Assembly (NCBI RefSeq): GCF_016808095.1
Contig: NC_068970.1
Location: 24,162,501-24,226,500, forward strand
Reading direction: 5' to 3'
Length of the DNA stretch: 64,000 nt
DNA from: Vigna angularis
Taxonomy: Eukaryota; Streptophyta; Magnoliopsida; Fabales; Fabaceae
The translations under genes were made by a program, and so were the position numbers. Of this stretch, positions 36,240-46,263 are shown in pieces (the stretch's first letter is position 1; each line of letters starts with the position of its first letter). The notes below the pieces were generated by a model that worked only from the letters and a program-made list of their open reading frames with translations, was not told the DNA's origin and did no database searches.

Positions 36240-37167
36240 TGTTACCAATAAGGAGTATTGGTAAATCTTGAAGAAATTTGTTTTGATGATGCTGCAAGAA
36301 GTTTTAGTTGAAGAAGATATTAGAATTAGTTAAAAGCAATTTGTAGAAATTAAATGTAGTAGGAAATTCTTGTAAACTTGCATTTTTAACTGCAATAATC
36401 TATTATGGAATGACAATAATCGATTATCACAGAGTCATACAGGAATAATCGATTATCACATCATATAATCGATTATTACATTTTGAAAACCCTGTAACGG
36501 ACTTTAATAATCGATTATCACTTTGGATAATCGATTATCAGTGGCAGTTGGGAGATGTCTTTTCAGTTTTTGACCCTGCACGAAACTAGGCTTATAAATA
36601 GAGGTCTTCACAGCTCTTAGAAAGAACTTTTCAATTGAGAGTATTAGAGCTTTGTGCCTAAGGAAAGCTCTCTGTGAGTGAAAAGGATCTATGCCATTTT
36701 GAGAATACAGTTTGTCTGAGGAAGTTCTCAAAGTGATAGAGTGCTCTTGCCTGGTCTTGTGAATAGGAGAAGCTCGCGTTTTGTGTGTCAAAGGTCGGAG
36801 CGGTTCTCTTCAAGTTGGCTGAGCAGGTTCTTCCGTTCGTTTGTCGAAGGAAGGTGTTTTCTATTCCTTGCTTATTTTGATTATCTGATTGTAATCTGCA
36901 AACCATATTTTTAGTGAAAAAGGTTAATCACTATTTATAGTGATTAACGACTGGACGTAGAATCTTTTGATTCGAACCAGGATAAAAATTCTGTGTTGAT
37001 TTTCTTTATCCCTAAACTCTTAGCACATCAACCGTTCGATAAAAGTTCACTAAGAAAATCAATTTTTGAAACCGATTATTTTAACTTGTGTTGTGATCGT
37101 TACACGATTTCCGCTTTACTAATTTATTCCGCTGCGCGACTCTATAACGGTACCGATTGTTCCGACA
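36240..37167 (+). mobile_element. Solo LTR inserted in gag
   Basis: Begins TGTTACCAATAAGG and ends TTGTTCCGACA, flanked by an exact AATAC target duplication (36235-36239 and 37168-37172). It has no internal region or second LTR. A TATA-type box (CTTATAAATAGAGG, about 36590) marks its own promoter. Its AT-rich composition contrasts with the GC-rich gag around it. It must have inserted after the Tat element arrived and then lost its body by LTR-LTR recombination. The orientation is taken from the TATA box. Confidence 0.93.
36393..36540. repeat. Palindromic ATAATCGATTAT repeats in the solo LTR
   Basis: The palindrome ATAATCGATTAT occurs five times within about 145 bp, plus one mutated copy (ATAATCTATTAT), often followed by CAC or CAG. 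The regular recurrence upstream of the TATA box suggests enhancer-like or protein-binding sites of the parent element; this role is inferred. Confidence 0.9.
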
Positions 37168-38279
37168 AATACTGGACGCGACGAGACCTGGAGGCCGAAG
37201 GTAGTAAGGCCAAGTCAGTGCACGCGGAGAGCGCGGCCGAGGATAGGCGGATGGTGGTCAAGCCGGAGCCTTCCTCCACGCTATTACTCCCCTTCGCCCA
37301 AAACATAATGGATGTTCAGATTTCGGAACAGTTCATTGCACCGCAATTCAAAATGTATGATGGGACCACTGATCCTGAGGGCCACATCAAAACCTTCTCG
37401 AACGCGATGGCATTCAGAACGGGCAACGACGCCATCTGGTGCCAGGCGTTCTCGTTGTCTTTGGAAGACGAAGCCCTTGAATGGTTCAACAACCTGCCTC
37501 CCAATTCCATAGAAAATTTCGCCGGACTAAAGCAGCTATTTATCTGGCAATTCGCGGCTAACAGCACACAGGACTTGACCGTGTTTGAGTTGGTCACCCT
37601 GAAGCAGGGAAAGGAAGAAACGCTGAGAGCGTTCATGGACCGGTACCAGAAAACCGTACAGCGGGTGAAGGCGTTAAGTCCGGAGCTCGCCCACCATTAC
37701 ATCCTACCCACCCTCAAGCCCGGACCGTTCAAAGACAGCGTCTGTCGGCGAGCCCCTAAGACTATGGAGGAGCTGAGGGAACGCATGGCAGACGAGATAA
37801 GGGTTGAGGAGATGAAGTTATCCTACAAAAAGGAAATTCAGGAACTTAGGAGCGAGAAGGCGGACGGGGGGAAACCCGGTAATTCGGTAGGAAAACCGGG
37901 CGGCAACAGGCAGAAGGAACCGCGCCGAAGGCCCCGTTTCCAGCAATACACCCCACTGAACGCCCCCCGAGAAAGGATCCTTTGGGAGGCGCTCAGCGCG
38001 GACCTGCTCCCAGAACCTATGAAGCGACCCACACCATCCGGTGCGGATGAAAGTAAACACTGCGCCTACCACAAGAATATGGGTCATACCACCCAGGAGT
38101 GTGTGACCCTCAAGGACAAAATTGAAGAACTGATCCAGGCGGGAAAGCTAAAGAAGTATATACGAGACGACCGTCCTCAGGCGCCCGCCGAGCGGACTGT
38201 TAGACGACCGGCATACAGGTCCGACAGACCTAGGAACGACCGGACCGAACGTCCCCGCTCCGAGCGAAGACGAAGCTGA

Positions 38280-41200
38280 AGCCGCAACAGAAGTCGCGAA
38301 CGTCCACTACGGGGGCACATCAACACGATATCAGGGGGATTTGCTGGGGGAGGATCATCATCGTCCGCCCGAAAGCGCCATATACGAGCCCTACAGTCCG
38401 TGCACTCGGTAGATAGGCCCCGGCGCACTATGCCCCCCATCACGTTCTCGGATGAAGACTTCCACGCACCCGATCCCGACCAGGACGACCTAATGGTGAT
38501 AACGGCCGAGATCGCCCGCTACGGCGTCAGCAAGGTCTTGGTAGATCAGGGGAGCTCAGTGAATATCCTCTATTGGAAAACTTTCCAGCAGATGGATATC
38601 TCGGAGGATCTCATTGTCCCTTACAACGGCCAGATCGTAGGTTTTGCGGGAGAGAGGGTGGACACCCGTGGTTATGTGGAGTTAAGGACGAGGCTGGGAA
38701 CCGGACGATCCAGCGAAGAAAAGAGAGTCAGATATATGTTGGTCGAAGCCAACACCTCGTACAATGTGTTGCTCGGCCGGCCATGTCTGAACGCGTTCGG
38801 GGCGATCGTGTCCACACCCCACCTCACGATGAAATACCCCTCCGAAAAGGGAACCATATGCACGGTCCGGGCGGATCAGAAGACGGCCCGGGAATGCTAT
38901 GCCGCTGGTCTGAAGCTGCACACCCACCAAGGGAAGAGGAGGGCGACCGGCTCCGAAGTCGCCATGGCCGACCTCGACCCGAAGACGAACACTGAAGACC
39001 GGCTGGAACCTATGGGAGAAACCCAGCCGGTCCTAATAGGGAAGGAGCCCACCCAGACGACTACCATGGCGAGAGGATTAGAACCCGAGATAGAAAAAGA
39101 GCTTAGATCGCTCCTATGGAAGAACAGGGACATGTTCGCATGGACGACGACCGACATGCCGGGGATTCACCCATCGGTCATGTCTCACAAGCTAGCACTG
39201 TTAAAAGAGGCCCGTCCGGTGGCATAGAAGAAGCGAAGGCTGGGAGATGAGAAGAGAAAAGCTGTCGAGGAGGAGGTAGGGAAACTAAAGGCGGCCGACT
39301 TTATGAGAGAGGTCACCTATACCACTTGGTTGGCCAACGTGGTAATGGTAAAAAAGGCCAGCGGGAAGTGGCGAATGTGCACAGACTATACTGATCTAAA
39401 CAAAGCTTGCTCGAAAGACTCTCATCCACTGCCTAGCATTGACGCGTTGGTAGACGACGCTTCCTGGACGCGTATTCTGGGTATAACCAGATATCAATGT
39501 ATGGGCCTGACCGAGAGAAGACGACCTTCATGACGGAGCGGGCAAACTTTTGCTACGAGGTGATGCCCTTTGGCCTGAAGAACGTCGGGGCCACTTACCA
39601 GCGATTAATGGATCGAATCTTCCAAGAACAAATTGGCAGATGCATGGACGTCTATGTAGACGACATGGTCATCCGATCGGCGGACGGTAGTGGCCACATA
39701 AAGGACTTGGAGGAAGTTTTTCACCAAGTCAGAAAATTCGAGATGCGCTTGAACCCGACCAAATGTACGTTCGGGGTAGCCGCCGGGAAATTCTTAGGCT
39801 TCATGCTTACGTCTAGGGGAATTGAAGCTAATCCCGACAAGTGCGAAGCGATATTGCAGATGCAGAGCCTGACCACCCTTAAAGAGGTACAAAGACTCGT
39901 TGGACGGCTCACAGCATTATCCCGATTCATCCCAAAGTTAGCCGAACGAGTTAGACCCGTCCTACGGAGAATGAAGAAGGGGGTCGGTTCGGTATGGGAC
40001 GCCGAGTTAGAACGAGCTTTCCAGGATGTCAAAACCATCATGCTCAACCCACCCGTCATGAACCGTCCGGCGCCAGGGGAGGACTTGCATATCTTCCTGG
40101 GCGTATCAGAATCGGCCATCAGCGCCGTGTTAACGCAGGAACGGCCCCAACCAAAGCTGGTGTACTTCGTCAGCCGCACGCTCCTGGACCGAGAGACTCG
40201 CTATCAACAAGTGGAAAAGGTGGCGCTCGCTTTATTAAACGCGCCAAGACGCCTCCGGCCATATTTCCAAAGCCACCAAATCGTCGTCAGAACTGATTTC
40301 CCCATCTCAAAAATCCTAAGGAAGCCAGACCTGGCGGGACGCATGGTGGCATAGGCGGTAGAATTGTCCGAGTTCAGCTTGCGCTACGAACCGAGAGGGC
40401 CTGTCAGGGGCCAGCACCTCGCCGACTTCGCAGCCGAGCTACCTCCCACCAACCAGGACGAGTGGAATTTGTACGTAGATGGGGCGTCCGACAGATCAGT
40501 CTGTGGGGCCGGCGTCGTGTTGGAGGGCCCTAACGGATTCCTGTTGGAGCACTCCTTGATATTTAAGTTCAAGACCTACAATAATCAAGCAGAATACGAA
40601 GCCCTGGTAGCCGGCCTAGGGTTGGCAAGGGACATGGGGGCGAAAAGAATCACCTGCCGAACGGACTCCCAACTGGTCGTCGGCCAGATGAACGGTGACT
40701 TTCAAGTGAAGGAAGAACACTTGATGCGATACTTCCATCGCGCGTCAGAGCTGGCAAGGGCGTTCGACCAGATCGCCATCCAACATATCCCGAGGGAGGA
40801 AAATACCCGGGCGGATATGTTATCTAAACTCAGCTCAGGAAAAGAAAGGGGACAGCTAACGACTATCGTGCGGCAAGTGTTGTTCCAACCCTCGATTGAC
40901 TGTTTGGCGGTGTCTACCGAGGAGGAGGATTGGCGATCCGAAATCAGAGAAATTATGTCTCGACAGGACGACGGACGCCCTGTCCAGCCCAGCGAAGCGA
41001 AGAGGATCGCCGCTACCTGTTAGTAGGGGATAGCTTGTACAGGAGGGGGTTCTCCACCCCCCTTCTTAAGTGCCTGGGGGAGCAAGAGGCGCGCTATGTG
41101 ATGGACGAACTCCACAATGGCATCTGTGGTTTTCACACTGGTTGGCGGACGCTAAAGGCCCGAGTTGCAAGAGCAGGATACTATTGGCCGACCATGGAAG

Positions 41201-42156
41201 CTGATACAAAGACGTTCGTCCAAAAATGCCTCAACTGCCAAGCGCACGCCAACAACACTCATCTGCACCCTCACACTTTGCACACGATCGTGTCGCCCTG
41301 GCCGTTCGCCCAATGGGGGATGGATATCGTAGGACCGTTCCCCATAGGCCGGGCCCAGAAGAAATTCCAGTTGGTAGCCGTGGACTACTTCACTAAGTGG
41401 GTAGAGGCCGAACTTCTAGCGACCATAACGGCCGCCCAGGTTCAGAAATTTTGCTAGAAATTGATATGCCGCTTCGGCCTCCCGCGCACTGTCATCACGG
41501 ATAATGGCCGGCAGTTCATCGATAGAAAGCTGGCCGAATTCTTTAAGGGATTGGGGATTAGACACGTCACCAGTTCGGTAGAGCACCCTCAGACGAACGG
41601 TCAGGCAGAAGCAATGAACAAGACTGTAGTCGCTGAGCTAAAACGGCGGTTAGGAGAAAGAAAGGGGGCGTGGGTCGACGAGCTACCCGAAGTCCTGTGG
41701 GCCTATCGATGCACGCCTCACGGAACAACCGGGGAGACCCCCTTCAACTTGACATACGGCACTGATGCCATGTTGTCGGTTGAACTGGGAGAGCCATCGT
41801 TGCGGCGGCAAGTCGAGGACCTGTAGCTGAATGGCCAGGAACTAAGGATTGAGCTGGACTCCTTAGACAAACGTCGAGACCGGGCGACCTTAAGAGCCGA
41901 GGCATGCAAACGCATGGTGGAAAGAAAATACAACTCCAAGGTGCGGCCTAGAAGCTTTCAGGAAGGCGACTTGGTATGGAGAAAGGCTGGAGAAGCTCGC
42001 CGAGTAGCTATGCATGGCAAGCTGGCAGCAAAATGGGAGGGACCTTTCCGGGTAACCGAAGCGCTCGGGAATGGAGCGTACAGATTACAAAACCCGAACG
42101 GACGTCCTGTTCCAAACACCTGGAACGCTACACACTTGAAATTTTATTTCAGTTGA
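38280..42156 (+). pseudogene. pol of the Tat element: protease, RT, two RNase H domains, integrase
   Basis: Read through damage, the domains are in canonical order. Protease: VDQGSSVNIL at about 38541 (DQG form). Reverse transcriptase: about 39300-39960, with FCYEVMPFGLKN and the YVDD catalytic box at 39653-39664. First RNase H: about 40080-40330. Second RNase H (YVDGAS..., Tat type): about 40450-40850. Integrase: HHCC zinc region near 41110-41250, then catalytic Asp 41323, Asp 41500 and Glu 41608, the last two exactly 35 residues apart; C-terminal part to 42156. Premature stops lie at 39225 (TAG), 40352 (TAG), 41455 (TAG) and 41824 (TAG). Frameshifts lie near 39460 in RT, with some 20 bases apparently missing, and near 41015 before integrase. 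No functional polyprotein can be made. Confidence 0.92.
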
Positions 42157-42240
42157 ATTATGACTTGTATTTTCATCGTTAAACTATTAATTCAATGACA
42201 GGACGCCCGTTTTCTCCCAAGATTAAGTCTCAAGTTAAAG

Positions 42241-42780
42241 TAAAAGTCCAAGTTGATGAACGGAGAGTTCCCTAGGAACCACTGTCAACTTGGCCGGACG
42301 GTGAATGGAGAGTTCTTTCCGAAGAACCACTGCCGTCCGCACCCTAAAAAGTCCAAGTTGATGAACGGAGGGTTCCCCAAGAACCACTGTCAACTTGGCC
42401 GGACGGTGAACGGAGAGTTCTTTCCGAAGAACCACTGTCGTCCGCGCCCTGAAAAGTCCAAGTTGATGAACGGAGAGTTCCCCAGGAACCACTATCAACT
42501 TGGCCGGACGGTGAACGGAGAGTTCTTTTCGAAGAACCACTGTCGTCCGCGCCCTAAAAAATCCAAGTTGATGAACGGAGAGTTCCCCAGGAACCACTGT
42601 CAACTTGGCCGGACGGTGAACGGAGAGTTCTTTCCGAAGAACCACTGCCGTTCGCGTCCTAAAAAATCCAAGTTGATGAACGGAGAATTCCCCAGGAACC
42701 ACTGCCAACTTGGCCGGACGATGAGCGGAGAGTTCTTTCCCGAAGAGCCACTGACCGTCCGCGCCTCAAAAAGCCCAAGT
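42241..42780. repeat. 105-bp tandem repeat block, about 5 copies
   Basis: The phrase GTTGATGAACGGAG recurs with its GATGAA at 42254, 42360, 42465, 42570 and 42675, so the period is 105-106 bp. Each unit has two related halves, each with GAACGGAGAGTTC and a (A/G)GAACCACTG phrase. Because 105 is divisible by three, the array stays open on both strands (about 190 and 157 codons), but these frames show only repetition and no recognised protein. It sits between integrase and the antisense gene, where Tat/Ogre elements commonly carry tandem arrays. Confidence 0.95.
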
Positions 42781-43030
42781 CAAATTGGGCGGGTGGTTAA
42801 CGAAGGGATAACGTTCAGTTTAGTTTAGTTTACCTCAAACAAGAAATATAAGTGTACATCGAAAAAACTTAAAAGAAGCCAAGAAAATGTTGTGTATTGA
42901 TCGGCAAGAGCACCAAAACGTGCCAGCATTTACAAAAGGACCGCCCGGCCAACATCTCGACAACCCAAGATGTTGGGCGGGCGGCCATAAGAATACATGT
43001 TACAAAAAGTTAAAGTATAAAAGAGAAAGT

Positions 43031-45298
43031 CTAGTTATCCCTAACGACCTCCTCTTCAGCTTCAGCCTCCCTGGCCTCGACGGTTTCCACGGCTCTGGAG
43101 GGCCCCTCGACCCCTGGATCTTCGTCGTCCACAGTGTTGAGATCCACGAGGACGCCATAAAAAACGTCCTTCTCAATGTCGAAACCCAGGGCGAACGGTT
43201 CCTGAATACCGGCCAAAAGGGACGCTTGCCGGAGGGCCTTGTTAAAACCCTCCTCGTGCTCGAAGACAATGGTCGCCTCGAGCTCGGTGATCCTCTCGTT
43301 GGCTTTCGCCAGATCGTTGGTCAGAGCCCGGTTTGCCTTGTGAAGCCCAGCCTCAGAGTTCTGCTGACGAGAAACCTTGGCCTTCAATTGACTGCACTCC
43401 TCCAGGAGCCGTTCGTGATCGCCCCGGGCAACTGCAAGACGATCGTTGGCTTCGGCGGCCTCCCTCTTAGATTTTTCGAGATCGGCCTCCAGCTGCTCGA
43501 TCCTCTTGTCGTACTCGTCCTGATTCAGGAGCAGCTGCTCCATTGCTGATTAGAGGGAGGACGAGTTCTTCTTCTCCGCCACTAGCTCGGCACGCACTTC
43601 CTCCACCCCTGGGCGGTCGGCGAACTCCTTCAGGTACCACGCCAGGGAGGCCGCCCGGGTTGACATCTCCAGCATGGCGTTAGTAAGTTCCACTTCAGAA
43701 AGAGGTTCAATAAGCACCCACTGAGAGGAGCTCATGTGGATTTTCGTCCGGTCGCTCATGCTGAACGCCGGACTAAATATGTCGCCCGGTAGCGGCATCG
43801 CGGGGGCCCTCTCCTTGTCATTCTCTTTCTCTTTGCCCTTGCGGGCTCTCTTTGACGTCGACCGCGACGACGAGCCTTCCTTGTCCTTACGGCCTTCGAC
43901 CGCAGGATCCTTCCTCTTGCGCACCAAAGGGGCAACAGATGTAGTGGCCGCCTCGGAAGACGGATCCACGAGAACGGCAGCAAGACCAGAAAGGGGGTCC
44001 GGACCCGACGCCCGACCTCTAGCTGTAGAACCCCCGGCCTTTTCAACTTGGGGGGCTTGCTGTGCCTGCGTGGAGCGCACTGGGGGCAGGCGGCCGCCCG
44101 ATGATCTCAAAGGCGGAGGACGGGGTGCGTTCGGCGCGACCTTTGGCCGGGCCGAGGATGAGCTGGTTCCACCTTGTTTTCGGGAAGCCATGTAGTTGGA
44201 TTGACAGGGAGCAGGAGTCATCATAAGCTCTGAAAGAAACAAACCAATTCAGAAACGTTAAGATCAGTGTACTAGATACAAACAAACCCAACATAATAAT
44301 ACCATACCGAACGCCTTTTGTCCACAATCCTCAAGACTAAGGCATTCGACCAAGTGGCGGGCGGAAATCCGGCGGGGGAGGGCATTGATGGTACGCACGG
44401 CCTCTAGGTCGGATGGACTCAACGCTCCCACAGGGAACGCCTTTATTCTCCGGGGCTCCCTTGTCCAGTAAAAAGGGAACACCGGATTCCCCTCGCCATC
44501 GTGGAATTCATGGCGGCCGGCGGCCGGCGGCGTCGATGATTACTTTAAAATAGTGGTGCTTGAAATTCTTGAATGAATCCGAGAAGGGGCGGAAGAGTGT
44601 CCTCTCCCGAACGGAGGTGAAGGACACTCAACCGCCGCTTGGAGGCGGACGGACTTCAAAATAGTGAAAGAAGACAGGAATGGTGGGAGTGACGCCCACG
44701 GCCAAGCACATGGCCAAGAATGCTTGCACGGCCGCCCAAGAATTAGGATGCAGTTGCGCTGGAGCCACGTTAACCTCCCGGAGGACGGCCATCTGGAACT
44801 TGGTAAAGGGTACCCGGATGAAAAGATGAGTAAAGAAATTCACGTACACGTAGAAGAAATCGTCCGGGCTCGATCTCTTCTCGTAGAAGACCCTTTCGTT
44901 TCTCACACTAACTCCCACCCGGATCAGTCTTGAGTCCTCTATATCCTGGACAATATGTGTACGATTGACCCTCCACTCCAGATCCTTGCGGGAGCCGTAC
45001 GCGGAAGCGTACAGGCAGGGGACGTAGGGAGCCCAGTCAGATACCACTATCTCATAACCGTCCGGCTCGAAAGGAGAACCATCTACACGGACGCCGCCTT
45101 GCAGCAAGAAGAGAGGCACGCCGTGGAATATCCGATCGCCCGCCGTGTTCGACGCCTCCGGATCCGGCCCCAAGGACTCGACGCCCTCATCCAGGAAACG
45201 AGAAGAAACGGAACTTGGAGAATCGCCGCCACTCCTTGCCGACCCCCCCGGACTCCGCCCGACGACTCAGAACCAGACTCAGTATGGACAACGGCCAT
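43031..45298 (-). pseudogene. Antisense accessory gene of the Tat element (Transposase_28-like plus coiled coil)
   Basis: Starts at ATG 45298-45296 on the minus strand and ends at TAG 43031. The N-terminal part (to about 44308) has the segment around LHPNSWAAVQAFLAMC, FFYVYVNFFTHLFIRVPFTK and PVFPFYWTREPRRIK, resembling the Pfam 'putative gypsy type transposon' (Transposase_28) domain. A 78-bp intron, 44230-44307, has GT-AG ends and joins GAG in frame. The second exon is a Ser/Pro/Arg-rich linker with a basic KRARKGKEKE patch, then a coiled coil (EQLEADLEKSKREAAEANDR). Lesions: a G-run indel near 45245, TGA at 44628 (expected CGA), a 7-base GC-rich tandem duplication near 44515, and TAA at 43550 (expected CAA). 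Function of this protein is unknown in the lineage. Confidence 0.75.
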
Positions 45299-45601
45299 TT
45301 ATTACCTGAGGGAAAAAGAATTTCAAATCTTGAATGAAACGGAGAGAAGTGAAAATGACACCGTTCCCATCCACTATTTATAGAAAATTTTTTGTAACCG
45401 TTGAAGGCATCCGTGCCGTCCAGATCCAACGCGACCAACGCTCCAGATTTGAAGCCGTTTCCCCTTCCGCCAGTATGGATGCACCACGTGTTTTCCCGCC
45501 AAAAGTCCAAACTCAAAAGCCCACTAGATCCGGCCCAACTACGAACCGCTAGCCCACACCACGCTGCACTCGAAGTCCTACGTGCACTACGTGCACTAGG
45601 G

Positions 45602-45614
45602 CTTGGGGGGCTTG
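45602..45614 (+). other. Polypurine-tract region before the 3' LTR
   Basis: CTTGGGGGGCTTG directly abuts the TG of the 3' LTR. Its G-run is the probable plus-strand primer site. Confidence 0.65.
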
Positions 45615-46258
45615 TGTACCAGCAGGGACCGAACGCCGTACGGAAGGACGTCCACGTCATTGGACCACCAAACAGACCGGCCGCCCACATCACCGTATGG
45701 GACCCAGGAAACTACCCTTCTACTCACTGTTGGGAAGGGTTAGGCACGGTAGGGCGGACGCCCGTATGCCCATAATCACTTACTGCTGGGAAAGGTAGAC
45801 ATGGTAGGGCGGACGCCCATATGCCCATAATCAAGACTCGCCCGAAGCCGGCCGCCCAGGCCGTGGATCCGTCAGGGCCGGCCGGTCATGAGGATAAGAC
45901 CCGCGAAGACGGCCGGCCGCGTTACTAATCAACTTAGCTTAAGGTAAGTAGGGGTTAAAAGCTATTGGGCTGAATTGGGCCGTGATTAACTTTTCACTAA
46001 TCCCAAGCCCATGGCGAAAATTATAAATACAGATCCAGGGTGAGTGATAGATAGGTTGCATTTACTACACATTTACTATTGTCTGAGAAAAACGCCATAG
46101 CTCTCAACTGACTTTGGCATCGGAGAATCTTTTGCAGGTCTTCCACCAGCGGACTGAGGAGATAATCAAGGAGTGAGTACAGAGGATCAGACGTACGAAA
46201 TACGAGCAGAGAGTGACGTGGAGACGTGGGACCAGCACAACCCCTCACATCCGAAACA
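45615..46258 (+). repeat. 3' LTR of the Tat element
   Basis: Begins TGTACCAGCAGGGACC and ends CGAAACA. It has the same 644-bp length as the 5' LTR and is followed by the GAGAC target duplication at 46259-46263. Confidence 0.97.
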
Positions 46259-46263
46259 GAGAC

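Larger units (their letters stand above)
36019..38279 (+). pseudogene. gag of the Tat element, split by a solo LTR
   Basis: The first part (36019-36239) reads a coiled-coil-like, Met/Glu/Gln-rich N-terminus (IKMIRVLQQKMDEMQ). After the solo LTR (36240-37167) the frame resumes at 37173 and runs to a TGA at 38277-38279. It contains the capsid-like segment with FKMYDGTTDPEGH (about 37350), EALEWFNNLP (about 37470) and LKQGKEETLRAF (about 37600), a basic Arg-rich stretch, and a CxYHxxxGHxTxEC knuckle (about 38060-38100) that binds nucleic acid in this family. The two halves are in different frames even if the solo LTR is ignored, so another indel exists. The terminal TGA sits where an Arg codon is expected and was probably CGA. 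Confidence 0.85.
35335..46258 (+). mobile_element. Full-length Ty3/gypsy retrotransposon, Tat lineage, inactive
   Basis: Two 644-bp LTRs (TG...CA) bracket an internal region with primer-binding site, gag, aspartic protease, reverse transcriptase, RNase H, a second RNase H of the type typical of Tat elements, integrase, a tandem repeat block, an antisense accessory gene and a polypurine tract. A perfect 5-bp target duplication GAGAC flanks it (35330-35334 and 46259-46263). Total length is 10,924 bp, of which 933 bp is a later solo-LTR insertion (with its target duplication) in gag. The element is much richer in G+C than its surroundings. Frameshifts and stop codons disable gag-pol and the antisense gene. 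Confidence 0.95.

Noticed and set aside
36893..37167. Frame from 36993 as the natural N-terminus of gag
   Set aside because: The first 60 or so codons of that frame are solo-LTR sequence; gag proper resumes only after the AATAC duplication at 37172.
42253..42828. Repetitive protein with recurring NGEF/KNHC units on the plus strand, and a mirrored frame on the minus strand
   Set aside because: A 105-bp tandem array with a length divisible by three keeps frames open on both strands automatically. No domain or codon signature favours either strand.
43734..44195. Plus-strand frame of 153 codons opposite the antisense gene
   Set aside because: It is a shadow of the GC-rich Ser/Pro/Arg linker encoded on the minus strand, which shows the splice, coiled coil and domain logic.
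45187..45693. 168-codon minus-strand frame entering the 3' LTR
   Set aside because: It crosses the LTR boundary and lies in a different frame from the Transposase_28-like protein; no similarity.
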